A stretch of DNA of 64,000 bases from Neolentinus lepideus HHB14362 ss-1 (taxonomy: Eukaryota > Basidiomycota > Agaricomycetes > Gloeophyllales > Gloeophyllaceae): positions 198,460-262,459 of the forward strand of contig KV425573.1 in NCBI GenBank assembly GCA_001632425.1, given 5' to 3'. Position numbers and translations under genes: made by a program. This document shows positions 34,119 to 47,439 of this stretch, in pieces. Numbering within the stretch: position 1 is the stretch's first letter; every line of letters starts with the position of its first letter. The notes beneath the pieces are model-generated. The model saw only the letters and a list, made by a program, of their open reading frames with translations, made no database searches and had not been told where the DNA came from.

Positions 34119-35448
34119 ATGCCAGCCACCCTTCCAGGAGGATATAAACCATCCACAGCTCACCGTACGCTCTCACCACTCCTCTTCCCGCTTTACCTCT
34201 CATCTCTTCCACTTTCTTCTGCGTTGACTCTAACCCTCGCTGCAACAGTACTGAACTTGAGGTGGTCAGACGTCGAACACAGTATCAGAGCTACAAGTAC
34301 CAGTGGCAGTCCACTACAAGGCAAGTGCAGTCTCCGAACCTATGATCCGAAAAAACCACCCCTGTGTGTACCCCTTCGGTTGCGTGGGCTAGTGCCCTGT
34401 CACGTCAAGAAGGCCACAAGACCTCGTGATTCATCACAAAAGCCGTTTCAGAAGCGAGGGTCGGGGGCAGGTGGTCAGAATTCAGTGGCTGACACTTGCA
34501 TTATGTTAGGTTTCTCCTCGATGGCCTTGAGGTGGTCAGCCGTCGAACACAGTATCAGACAGTATCAGAACTACAAGTACCGTTGGCAGTGGTTAGTCAA
34601 CTACAAGGCAAGTGCAGTCTCCGAACCTATGATCCGAAAAAACCACCCCTGTGTGTACCCCTTCGGTTGCGTGGGCTAGTGCCCTGTCACGTCAAGAAGG
34701 CCACAAGACCTCGTGATTCATCACAAAAGCCGTTTCAGAAGCGAGGGTCGGGGGCAGGTGGTCAGAATTCAGCGGCTGACACTTGCATTATTTTAGGTTT
34801 TCTCATCGATGACTAAAGTTCAAGATGACCTCAAACGCAACGGACGGTATTCACTCTGCTATGAGTTAATGAAGGAAACAAACGCAAGTGCAGCTTCAGA
34901 CTTGGTCCTTCTTTGACGAAGATGGCTGGCGTTGGTGTGCCATATAATTGCAGGAGCCGCCTCGAGTGAACTGATCCCTCGCTCTCTTTAACGAAGATGG
35001 CTGGCAATGTATGGCATTATCCCAATCGCCAAAGCCCCCTCAGAGAGGATCAGGTTGTGACAGAGATGGTCGAGGCTGACACCTGCTTGCTTCCAGGTCT
35101 TTGCATTCACATCCGACAATATGGTCTCCTTTTGGAATGTATGGTCTCGCAGTTGGTGTCAGGGTGAAAGAGAGAAGGGACAGAAGGCAAGTGCAGCTTC
35201 ACACCTACTCTCCCTTCAACGTAGAAGGCCGTTGTTATGATGCACCATATGATCATGGAAGCTGCCGTAGAGCTCAGAGGAAATGGCTGGCGGTGTTAAG
35301 GTGCTATCATTTCATCCATTTCGTCGGTATCTCTATAGAGGGAGGTTAGGTCGTGACACGGATAGTCAAGGCTGACACTTACTTCTTTCAGGTCCTGTGC
35401 GTTTGTGCTCGACAACGGTGGGACTTCACAGAGGATGGCCAACTGTAA
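34119..35448 (+). CDS. candidate gene of tandem-duplicated exons with GC-AG-type introns (left arm)
   Basis: Five exon-like blocks at 34119-34320, 34510-34607, 34797-34883, 35097-35186 and 35392-35448 join in one frame to 177 codons. Every donor is GCAAGT (usually AAG|GCAAGTGCAG) and every acceptor is preceded by GGCTGACAC, a branch-site match. Exons 2-4 are 87-98 bases and the introns 189-213, giving a unit of about 280 bases. The peptide LRWSDVEHSIR of exon 1 recurs as LRWSAVEHSIR in exon 2; exons 2 and 3 begin FSSM. A hydrophobic stretch (PLLFPLYLSSLPLSSALTL) lies near the N-terminus. If transcription starts after the TATAAA at 34143, the first ATG would be 34521 and the product 106 residues. 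No family recognised; it could be a spliced non-coding RNA. Confidence 0.4.
34257..34800 (+). repeat. nearly identical tandem duplication of one exon-intron unit
   Basis: The block from GAGGTGGTCAGACGTCG through TTCAGTGGCTGACACTTGCA is present twice, with a period near 286 bases from donor to donor (34321, 34608). The intron part is almost identical between copies; the right arm has only one copy, so the duplication happened after, or was lost since, the inverted duplication. Confidence 0.8.
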
Positions 35449-36094
35449 GGCAAGTTCACATATGATCTGTTAGCGATGGTACCTTTCGGCGCGGTTGAAA
35501 TTCTTCGTGATTCGGGAATGGGTAAGTCAATATTTGTCTCTGGACGTCCTATACGGTGGTTATCGGAATAAGTAAAGCGCTTCTGTCTACGATGCTTAGA
35601 GACTAGTCCGCTTATCGAGCTTCCAGGGGTAGGGTTACAGGCCATGACCATACAGTAGATTATAGGGCATGTTGTGCCGCCCGAAATGCTACCATGCGCT
35701 GTAATAAATATATACAGCAAGCACCGAGACACTCCCCCTTCATGTCGGTCTAGCAGCATACCGGTCTACTTGATGCATCTGATGTACCATTGTCGAGGCC
35801 GCTTGTCCCGGAAAGCTTGGACTGCAGGTCAAAGCATATCACTGATCTCTCCCACAATTGAGTTTGATGTATAAGATAGGCGGTTGTCGCAGCAAGTAAT
35901 ACATATGTATAGGTGACCACCGACAGAAAGTCTGACCAGATACTGATGTCGTTGAAGACAAGCACAAAGTTCAACGTTCGACATTCAAATGACAAGGCAT
36001 AATTCAGATAATTTTCTTATACCACTACGAAATACGCGGTATCTCATCACTACCCTCTTCCGTATCCCTCCATTCTCTTCATTACAACTTCGTT
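35449..36094. other. intergenic, no gene seen
   Basis: Between the left arm and the F-box gene. A few short phrases resemble sequence near 33600-33900 in the arm (ACAGCAAGCACCGAGACACT), possibly an older copy, but I could not align a full repeat. Confidence 0.4.
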
Positions 36095-37648
36095 TCAGCA
36101 AGTGTCTGGTCTAACAGGACGAGCCACAGATGCCCACCAAATCCTACCATCCCGTCCCTTGATGCTAGCCATTCTCCGAATGCCTCCAATATCAACGAAA
36201 CCATACCGCCAGGTGCGACAATCCTTTTGACCACCATCGTTTATACAGAACTTCGCTAAACGCACAGATGAAATGCTGGCCAGTAAGTCTACGTATCTGT
36301 GAGAGAAGTATTGCTCATCGTCCGGCTTGAATCCGGTTCTGACGGAAATGCAGAGACAGACGGCTTTGAGACCTTTCAAACCGGAGCATAGGGTGCGCTG
36401 GGCCGCGATCAGTAAGAGCTGTGGATGGGGCGTATAATGTATGCCTACCATAGCACTGTCCACTTCATCTCTGGACAAAAGTGCATTACCCTGTTTGTAA
36501 AGTCCATTAACGACGTACTTCTCTGGAACCAAAGATATTGTCAAGGAGGCGAGGATGGGAAGAGCAGCGGCAGTCTTCTCGAAAAAAGACACAGGCGCCG
36601 ACGCGGGGGCGACGAAACACAACTGCACAGGACATGCCAACCGAAAGCTAGAGAGCAAGGCGTGTTCCTCCATTTCTGCTGTAAGAGGGAACGGTCGCTC
36701 AGCAGAACCAGATTGCCGGAGCTCTAGGCGCCACACGTGACTGATGATTTCCTGCGTGCATATCGTCATGGCATCGGAGTAGAGATAGTCAAGGTACTTC
36801 CAAGAGAAGCCCTCGCGGTCCATCGCCGCATGTTCGGTATGGTGGAAAGAGCGTCCGAATCGCCAGAAGAGTCGGCGAACATTGGGGAATGCTTTCGTCA
36901 GATATACAGCAGGCACGGAGACGCCAATCAGCTTAAGCTCCTCCACTTCTGGCCAGCAATGCGAGAGCCCGGGGGAAGCAGATATTGACTTGAGCATCTG
37001 CTTTAGTCTACAACTTGAAGCGTGCCGTTGGTCTCGTCGAGAGCTGAGGTTGATGGAGAAAGATATGAGATGTGGCAGCTGTCGTAGCAAACGCAAGGAC
37101 GGCCCATCCGTATCGCCGATGGACAGTCTGACAAGGCGTCGACATGATTGTACAAGAATGTTAGAAATCCGTGGCTCAGTCTTCAACAGGATGCTCATAT
37201 CAGAGACTTCTAGAGTGTGCAGGTTGACCGCCTTGAACAACACGGTGGCGAGCCTGGATAATGCTAGTGGACGCTTGCTGTCACAAGCGAGCGGTCCCGG
37301 GAGCTTGAGGATGCGTAAGTGGATACAACGAGATTCCGAGTTGGGGCCTCCTAGAGCGAGCATGAAGTAGCAGAAACTGAATATATTCTCTATAATGTTT
37401 TCTCCTCTGAGGCAGGCTTCGGACGCGAAGAACGGTGTGGCTATCTCCTTCGCACTCTTGGAACAGAACCTGAACCGTGCGAGGTCGGCTGTCGATAGAT
37501 ATTGAAAGATCTCGTGATGTATGTCGTAGTAGACGGTAAAGAGTCCAGCCCTCTTCTTCTCCGTCATGTATCGCATTCGGCCTGCCAAATGTAATAATGT
37601 ACTGGTAGGTGTGGTTGAGAGCAACTTGAAAGCCTTTGTCAATGTCAC
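36095..37648 (-). CDS. F-box domain protein
   Basis: Single open frame of up to 517 residues. After about 40 residues comes an F-box-like segment (YYDIHHEIFQYLSTADLARF followed by RFCSKSAKEIATPFF). The rest contains leucine-rich, LRR-like stretches (LATVLFKAVNLHTLEVSD, LVRLSIGDTDGPSLRLLRQL), the usual build of the large, variable basidiomycete F-box family. F-box proteins link substrates to SCF ubiquitin ligases through Skp1; the substrate is unknown. An internal ATG (about 37576) gives a start closer to the F-box and may be the real one. Lies inside the loop of the inverted duplication, convergent with nothing and 131 bases from the glycerol kinase 3' end. Confidence 0.7.
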   Translation of the reverse strand: MTLTKAFKLLSTTPTSTLLHLAGRMRYMTEKKRAGLFTVYYDIHHEIFQYLSTADLARFRFCSKSAKEIATPFFASEACLRGENIIENIFSFCYFMLALGGPNSESRCIHLRILKLPGPLACDSKRPLALSRLATVLFKAVNLHTLEVSDMSILLKTEPRISNILVQSCRRLVRLSIGDTDGPSLRLLRQLPHLISFSINLSSRRDQRHASSCRLKQMLKSISASPGLSHCWPEVEELKLIGVSVPAVYLTKAFPNVRRLFWRFGRSFHHTEHAAMDREGFSWKYLDYLYSDAMTICTQEIISHVWRLELRQSGSAERPFPLTAEMEEHALLSSFRLACPVQLCFVAPASAPVSFFEKTAAALPILASLTISLVPEKYVVNGLYKQGNALLSRDEVDSAMVGIHYTPHPQLLLIAAQRTLCSGLKGLKAVCLCISVRTGFKPDDEQYFSHRYVDLLASISSVRLAKFCINDGGQKDCRTWRYGFVDIGGIRRMASIKGRDGRIWWASVARPVRPDTC

Positions 37649-37779
37649 GGCATAACGTGATCTGAGGAGTCACGTGAAGATAGGTTTTGCCCAATAGGGT
37701 ATACGACTAAAAATACAATCGGGGTAGATAAATATACGTCGGTAAATTACAGGCTGAAGAATGCGGGTAAATCGCTTCT

Positions 37780-39884
<2,105 letters not shown>

Positions 39885-42882
39885 TGCAAAGGCAGAGTAG
39901 CGTCGACTAGAGCAAAATGCGAAGGGGAGAAAGGAGGAAAGTCAGCGCCGATTGTCGAAGGGTTATGTATTTATTCGTACGATGATGTTGATAGCGCTGC
40001 CGCCGCAGGTACTGATTTTTGTACCGGTCCGAGTCTCCTGTTTGTCAGATGACGCAGTGCACTCGACGGACTACCCCGGACCGGCACGGAAAAGACTATT
40101 GCACGATAGCAGGAAAGGAGGACCATACGTTTAATCGGGGGTAGACGCCGAGCGGAGCGGCTAGATACTAATGTAGCAGACCTCACAGAATAAAATAAAA
40201 CTGGGAGCCAATTGGAACAGGCTACCAGGTACCGAAAGTCCCCGAATATTTACCCGGCCGGTCGCGATTTTGCTAGTGTGTTGCTGGTGTTCATATATCC
40301 TTCAGTTTCTTGCAAACGTTATCCATTTACACAAATTGAAAGACGTCTGATGTGGTTGTCGCTACCAATATTTCATGCCAGCGTACATATTTGGCACTCA
40401 GCCATAGATGTAGTCCCCGACTTCAAGCTTCAGGTGCTGCCACATTAATTCTGTTGTGGAATCCACAATTTCATGGCGAAGACTCAATTATACACATATG
40501 TCACAACATTACACTTCGGGGGTTCCACTAGAGCTTTGAGGACCTGTAATATGTTGATCCCCCAGCACATCGTATGGTTCGATCACACGATCGCAGAGCT
40601 GAAAGGCCTCCGGGACAACTTGAGTGAGCAGGATTTGCGGGGTTGGTCCGGGGTGCGGCACAGGTACCCACTCGTTTTTCGAATTCGAAACATACCCAGT
40701 TCGATCGTTTGATCCGGCCGAAGCCACAAAGTCCGGTCGCCAATGAATATTGAATACCGAGTACCGGAGATTCAAGTCTCTCGGACCCACGAAACCAAAT
40801 TTAAAGGGCCGCTACATGGCCATAAGAACGATATTCCGGCATGGCCAGGCTGAGGTCGAGATTATCTGGTGAGTCGAATGTCATTACCTATATACCTCTG
40901 GGTTGGCAAAACATGGAGTTATTGATAAATTGCAGCTTACTGACCTCATAATGACATCTTGGGTAGGCAGCCCACTCCTGCTGAAGTAGCGCATCAGATT
41001 CGTAGCCTCATGAAATACGGGACAACAACGAGAAATTGACTGGTTTAAGTAACTGACCTACCAGAAAAGAACTAGACCACGGCTAGCTATAGCCACATCC
41101 GAAAGCCACGGCAGAGCCGACGTCCACTCCACACGCGCACGAGAGGTGGGGCAGGATCACGGCTACTGCATCCCCATCGAACTCTTTCTCTCTTGATTCC
41201 ATGTTCCGCTAAGTTCGTCCCTCCTACTTACGGTGCTTGCAATCATATCCTCGAAGCTTGAGGAGAATGGACATCGATGCTGACATGGACAACTTCCTGG
41301 GACGTGGACTCTGTCTTCTGCCTCTGCTTCTCGACTTCGCAAAATATCATTGTACCACCACACTGGCAATGAAACGACCACGTTTCCTTCAATATGTCTC
41401 ATAGCCTGTCAACACCGCAAGGGGACACATAGTCTTGAACCCGTTTGCTTCTAACTCGACTACGGATTCAAGTTGGCCACCAAAATGCATTGCTTACGTA
41501 TGGGAGCAGCTATCAAATTTAGCGCACTGTAGGATCTCTGTCCCGAGTTCCCATATTCTTATGTCCGCATCGAGTTGTAGATAAGCAGTGATCCATATCA
41601 GTGGATGATGCATATGGTATGCTACGTTCTACTCTCTTCTACTCTCAGATTTCACTGATGAAGCGATCTAGCCTTGCTGCGACATCTGCCGAATCTTATA
41701 GATCAATCGTTCGCCAAACCAACATTTGCAACGCAAAATAACGCATACGCTCATGTTGATGGCCAAGTCCTCCCTATGTACAGGCCAGCAAAACACTTCG
41801 GAAAGGAAGCAAGTTCTGTATACTCTTCTAGGACTCGTGCGCGTTCCTGGCTGAAAGTCGGGGAGCTCACATTCGTCAATGTCTCGGTTCCTGCTGTACA
41901 TCTGTTGGGAAAGGATCTCCTCTCTACCGACGTCGTGACCAGTCTGGATCAGGGAAGAGTATATACTAAATATGCCCCGAAGGATATTTTTGAGTTCGCT
42001 GATGTTTTGTCCTAGCCGCTCGGGGTCTGTGTCATCTCTGGAAGAAGCGGCCGCTGCTCTTCGTAATCTCTCGTGCATAGCGATACCTCTAGTCTCCGAT
42101 GAGGTCATCATCAAAGGTCGACAACCAAGGATTCCCCCACCCGTCAGAAGAGGAGGTTGACGACGTCAGTGTTTCTCTCTTCAGCGTAAAGGTCTCAGTG
42201 GTCTACAAGCGGGCACACTGCATAAGGACTGGATTCGAACAGTCCGAAGACGACTCAGCGCACTACTCTGACGTATTTGTGAAGCAACTGGCCGGCTTCC
42301 CGTCCCTGTTTTACGCAAAATTCATTCATAAATGGCAGGGAGGGAAAATGCCGTCTACTAACTCGCGGTATATTTCCCATGGCATTGGTTATTCGACCTG
42401 TGTTGACTGCTAAAGTGCAGAAAGATAGGCGATGGTGGAAAGCAAGGTGTTAAGGTGTTGAATTTCGGGATTTCAAGAGGGGAGGGCTTGAGCCGGAGGT
42501 GCCTGCATATCGGGATAAATATTACCGATAAGAAAAAGTATTTAAGACCTGTATCTACTTGTTGTACAGTACGCGATTGCCTAGAGCAAGCGCGCTCAAT
42601 CATACCGTCTGAGTTTATTTCAACGTAAGCTGCTACAATGTACTGCCTCTGCGTGAAACAGATTGTGGCTGAATCCACTTCAATCCAGGCACGTCGGCGT
42701 CTTACTAAGTTACCGCTAATTAGCTATAGTGGCCTCTTTAATAGCGCTCACCACTTGGCAGCGAGTCGGCACCTCTCTTGTGGCCTGCTACGTGTCAGGT
42801 TAACCTGGCGGGTGCTGCTCACTGTTTCAACTATAAGTCTCTTAGGAAATTAGTTCTGAGAATCTTAAACCCAAACTTCGAG
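39885..42882. other. gene-poor interval of 3 kb
   Basis: No recognisable gene. A minus frame 42114-41668 (148 codons, with MHERLRRAAAASSRDDTDPE and a helix ERLGQNISELKNILRGIFS) has protein-like composition in its N-terminal half and might be a small gene or a relic. The rest is AT/GC-balanced sequence without motifs. Confidence 0.4.
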
Positions 42883-43564
42883 ATGGCTGAACGCGTACCT
42901 CTGAAGTCGCGTCCTTTGGATCTGGTGTACTTCTTGTTCTTCCTGGTAAGGATGCTCTCGTATTTTTCCAAACCTCTTGCGCCTATTGAAATGAACCGAA
43001 ACAAGATGCATATACCAGCAACTCTGCTTATTGACCTGCAAGCCATCTACCCTACGGCAATGGTTCCCAAAGTCATCGCCCAGCTACCCATTTTATACGT
43101 GCAGATGTCCGGCGACCCTCTGATCGGCGGTGGTATGGGATACTTTGGAACCGAAGAGACATCTGTGTGGTTCAAGACCTTCTTATTTCTTGAAGCGTGA
43201 GTCCTACGTAGTTCATCCCCATGTCCGAGGATCTCACCTCCGATCCAGGATCTTCCAACTCCCCACATTCGTCCTCGGCGCACGTGCTCTCTACAACAAC
43301 AGTCACTCCATCTACCCGCTCCTCCTCGTATACGCCGCATCCACAACTACCACCACTCTGCCATGTCTCTCGGTCATCCTCGCGACGCCGCTCGCCCCCA
43401 TCGCGGCCGTGGGCGCAATCACGTCCGCTCAACGGCTACTTCTTCTGTCTAGCTACCTCCCGTTTTTCTTGCTTCCCCTTGCGATGACAGTGGACATGGC
43501 CACCCGCGTGTCCGCGCTGATCAAGGCTGGGGTGAGCGCTGAAGATCAGAAAAAAAGCAAGTAA
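42883..43564 (+). CDS. TMEM97/sigma-2 receptor-like EXPERA-domain membrane protein
   Basis: Three exons (42883-42945, 43006-43196, 43249-43564) give about 189 residues. Four hydrophobic segments: LDLVYFLFFL..HIPATLLID, an intervening WFKTFLFLEAIFQLPTFVLG, YPLLLVYAASTTTTTLPCLS, and LLLLSSYLPFFLLPLAMTVD. Characteristic phrases of the TMEM97/EXPERA family (HIPATLLIDLQAIYP, VQMSGDPLI, FQLPTFVLGARAL) are present. It ends in a lysine-rich tail (DQKKSK), an ER-retrieval-like signal. Family members sit in the ER membrane and affect sterol handling. A decayed second copy follows at 44036. Confidence 0.8.
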
Positions 43565-44035
43565 CGTGTCGCATCCTCGCTTTGCTGCAGTCGATGCCTG
43601 AATATATTGCTTTCTTGGTTGCCTGCCGAGGATCCTCGTGCTCTACAAGTCACGCCATATACTTCTTGCATAGTAACAATATCCTCTGTGGGTAACGAAA
43701 TCGTATAACACGTTTATCATTCGGTGAGCTACAACACGATTGGTCGTAAACAAGGGAGACAGCAAGCAAGAATACAATGCTGATAAGCGACAATTTCGTG
43801 TTGCGGCGCAGATACACGAGTACTGTCTCGTCAATTCTGTTGACTGGCTTCTCAGTCTATCCTTGTGGCCTCCTAAACTTCTCTCAATTCTAGTACAGAC
43901 GTAACATGTTTCCTCTTTTTCCCTTGCTCGCCAAGTGTCGCCTGCAGCTGCAAGGTGGTGAAAGGTGTCTTCCACTACTATAGTTGCTCCTGTTGGAATT
44001 CGCACCTAGAAGCTGCCTTTGATAGGACACTATTT

Positions 44036-44336
44036 CTGAATACGTACCTCTCAAGTCGCATCCTCTGCACTTTGTACATTTCTTATTTTTACTGTTAAGT
44101 ATCCGCTGCTTTATTCTCTTGACTCTTCTTGTCCTTCGTCGTCTAATATATCACAGGTGCATATACTCTTGACGTTCTTCGCCGTCGTACAAGCCTTCTA
44201 TCCCGCGACCATCGTCCCAGAACACATTGCCCATCTGCCGGTACTCTGTGTGCAAATGTTCAGAGCTCCGTCGCGGAAAAATGGGAGGGGCGGTTCATAC
44301 TACCTGTAACCCAAGACCTTGTTATTCTTCGAAGGG
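44036..44336 (+). pseudogene. decayed tandem copy of the TMEM97-like gene
   Basis: Translating in pieces gives YVPLKSHPLHFVHFLFLL, then after an intron VHILLTFFAVVQAFYPATIV and HIAHLPVLCVQM, matching RVPLKSRPLDLVYFLFFL, HIPATLLIDLQAIYPTAMV and VIAQLPILYVQM of the gene at 42883. The segment ends at a diverged copy of the exon 2 end (AAGACCTTGTTATTCTTCGAAG). No open frame covers it and the third exon is missing. Confidence 0.7.
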
Positions 44337-44872
44337 TATGCCTTACTTGATCGGGAGCTAGCTTGAGCATCTGTTTTGTTTCTGAATTCGATGCAGTATA
44401 TTGCAGGTGCCCGTGTTTATCACGGGTGTGTGCGGTCTCTACAAGAGTAGCAGCATTATCTATGTCCCACATGACCATGCACTTGTCCCGCCGACCAAAA
44501 GGCCCAAGAGAACCGTAAACAGCTCTTCTAAAGTTGTGTGCACTTGATTACTGGATTCAGGTCATATCCTGTTCTTGATTTCTTGGTTGCTGAGAACCAC
44601 TATCTTTCAGAGCCTTCAGACCTTCCACATGCATCTTCGACATTATCAACGTTTCATTCGTAACAACGTATCCTACAACACGTCCATCTTTCTAGCACGC
44701 GAGCTACAACGCGCATGTACGGATCGATATCGTAAACAAATGGCGACAGCAAACAAGCATATAGGAAGGCAATACAGTGCGTAGCAAGAGTCCATGATAG
44801 GTGAAGGGCGAAGCGGATAAGATAGACCCGAAAGGTAAGGACAATGGGAGAGGTAGGATTAAGAAGAGGCTA

Positions 44873-46383
44873 TTACGCCCATTTTCCGAGGAGAGCCATG
44901 ATCCCGCATCCGAAGCACATGCAGATGATCGAGTACGCAAGCTTCCCCTTGGACGCGTTTGCCATCTCGCGGTTGAACAGGAACTCGTGCGCCAAAAGCT
45001 GCCACCAATCTAGTATCAGTCTCACGTCCTCAGGAAATAGAGTCCGAGATGAAAGCGCACCTCAACAAGACCAGTGTAGATCAAGATGCCTGCACTGATC
45101 GCGTCCATGACGCCCGACACGATACTCGCGCGGGGCGTGTTGGGGTTGTACGTGCTGCGGATACCGAGGCCAGCGGCGATACCGATGGGCGTGGTGAGCC
45201 CGTACAGGCAACCACCGACAACGGGGACGTAATTAAGGCTCGAGGGGAGGCGCATGTAGGCGAGACGCGAGCCGAGACCGAGGCCCTCAAAGAGCTCTAT
45301 AAAGTGTATCAGGTGAGTAGGTGTAGAGAGATAATAGGAGCAAGGGGACGCACGGTGGAAGATGATCACGACGAACAAGATCTTGAACGACGGGTCGACC
45401 GCAAGGGTCATGCCGATTAGAACACTGTGTACCGCACCAGAATCAGCTCGTCGTCCGGACTATAATAATCTTGAAACGAACCTGTGCAGGATGATACCAA
45501 ACTCAAGGATCGCGATGCCGATAATCTGCGACGCGGGTGTGTCGAGGACATTGTTCCTCGCGGCACTGGCCTTCAAACCCTCTTTGTAATCCGCGTCGAC
45601 GTCGGAGAGTTGCGACTCGCTGTCGGAGGGCCGCGTGGCCTCTTCGTTCGCTTTTTCGTCTTCGTGCGTGTGCGTGTGCCCAGGACCGCCAAAGCCGTGG
45701 CTGTGCATGTCTGTGGATTTGGTGTGAGGTAGGGGGTATGAGAGGGAGGGAAAGGGAAAGAACGCACCAGTAGGGATACCGAGCTCGGCAAGCTTGGCGC
45801 TGCCCCAGCGGAAGGCGACGAGCTCGACGACGAAGATGGAGAAGATGCTGACGAGACAGAAAGCGAGGGCGTAGGGCTGGAAGGAGGATGACTTCGGTGA
45901 ACGGTGTAAGGAGTGAGATGTCACTCACATATTCACCCCAGCTCGAAGGCAGACAAGGGTTTCCGAGCTCAGCCATGGCGGGGTCCAGTAGGTGAATAAA
46001 TGCAGTAGCAATCTGCACGGCGGATAGAATTAGATTTATTGGACTCTGAGTTGAATGACTGCACTCACAATGACACCCGAACCGAAATACTTGGCAAATC
46101 TGGAAAGAAACGCGTTCATACCTCGACCCCAACACCCAACGCGTCCAACTCACTCAAATGCCGGCTTCGGGATGTTCAACCACTTTGTTCTCCTCGCGAG
46201 CACCGGGAAAAGCGCGCCGAACGTCGAACAAGCCATAATGATGAACACCGACGCGATCCTCAGGCCGAAGTACGTGTTGGCGCCCCCGCCAGAACCACAG
46301 TAGGTCCCATCAGCAGCATACGTTCCCGACGGCGAAGGCGTCGTCGACGACGTGGGCGTCGCTGAAGAGACGGTCGAAGACAT
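44873..46383 (-). CDS. ZIP-family zinc/iron transporter
   Basis: Plasma-membrane or internal metal-uptake permease. Starts MSSTVSSATPTSSTTPSPSG at 46383 and ends GIMALLGKWA at 44873. Membrane helices include LRIASVFIIMACSTFGALFP, FAKYFGSGVIIATAFIHLLD (TM2-3), YALAFCLVSIFSIFVVELVA, the metal-binding helix IIGIAILEFGIILHSVLIGM with His and Glu, and IIFHQ-like/LFEGLGLGSRLA (HxxxE motif). The cytosolic loop has a histidine cluster (HSHGFGGPGHTHTHEDE), typical of Zrt1/Zrt2-type ZIPs. About six introns. Fungal members are induced by low zinc or iron; regulation by the iron GATA factor in this window is possible but not shown. Confidence 0.88.
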
Positions 46384-47439
46384 TTTGGCTTGGGCGCAGA
46401 AAAGACTTGGTGCTACTCGATTAAACGGGACCTGAACCGGAGCGCTGAACCAGAAAGCGACCGGGACGGAAAGGGCATATATACGGGACGGCGCAAATCA
46501 AAAAAGACGGTGGAAAAAGCATCCGTCATCGCACATTCCGTGGCGACTGGTGCGGTACCCCGCAAAAATAATTCATCAATTATCTTGCGGTTCCTTTTCT
46601 CCGACACTGCGATGCATTTCAGGATGTCCAAGAGATTCGCTGTAGCCTCAGCTGTTGAAGGAAATTGGCAGGAAATAGGCAGCCAACAATGCCAGCAACA
46701 GTGGCAGCGTACGTATTTTTGAGCATTTTGCAGCACGTAAAAGCCAACGGGACGCCCAGATATGGTAAGTATGATACAGCCAATCACAGGTCGTGAGAAA
46801 GTGGCAATCAGGCAGAGTACCCTCGCGGTCGGCTAGAATAGTAATCCGGTTTGACAGCGCGAGAGGAAGCCGCCACACACAAGGTACGTTTGGTAGTTTG
46901 GGACACTTTCATAGCACTAGATCTAGTCCTATGCAGCTACAAGTATACGGCATTTATACCAGAATTGACACGACACCAGGAACAGCGTGCAGGATAGGCA
47001 ATGACCACCCTCATTTATCTCGAGCATCGCCTCTCAATTCGAAGGCAACTGGCACTGAAATATTTGCTCCGAGGCGTTCCTCCTCGAATAAGATGCCACA
47101 ATTATGTATCTAGGTGGCAGCGAGGAGGCCCGACTGAGCTTGTGGCAGACACCACACGGAGACACCCGACGCAGACCAATACTTGACATCAGGACCACCG
47201 CACTCCGTCGGGCCCGACTGCGAAGGTACCTACCGACGTCTCACTAGGCGCCTCTGCGTTCTATACTTGAAACCGCCAGGAGAAGATATCTGTCAATTTG
47301 ACAACAATGAGAAGGACTTTTGAAAGTCTAATCATGACAAAGGCACAGGTAATGAGCAGCGTTGAAATGCAGCTGCTGAGAGCACATGCACGCGACATAG
47401 AAATTAATAGACAGTAACTCACCATCGATACATCAGACC
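46384..47439. other. intergenic, no gene seen
   Basis: Upstream region of the ZIP gene plus the 3' flank of the ZNHIT2-like gene. Only short frames without motifs. Confidence 0.5.

Larger units (their letters stand above)
31652..35335 (+). repeat. left arm of a large inverted duplication
   Basis: Sequence from 31652 to about 35335 recurs in reverse complement at about 52225-54887, 17 kb away. Shared landmarks include the H3 promoter (TTAAATATA, the CGTGTCGCGTCCGGCCACGC block), four H3 exons, the block with the TATAAACCATCCACAGCTCA sequence at 34143, and the tandem exon units. The outer boundary is sharp at TCGAAAGTGAGAG. This arm is about 1 kb longer, explained by a 771-base insertion (32597-33367) and one extra 286-base unit. 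Extent of the inner edge is approximate. Confidence 0.85.

Noticed and set aside
34054..34245. 63-codon antisense frame present in both arms (also 53008-53199)
   Set aside because: Conserved only because the DNA is duplicated; it lies opposite the CT-rich leader and has no motif.
42225..42300. tRNA-like B box (GTTCGAATCC on the minus strand)
   Set aside because: No acceptor stem, anticodon arm or A box at the right spacing.
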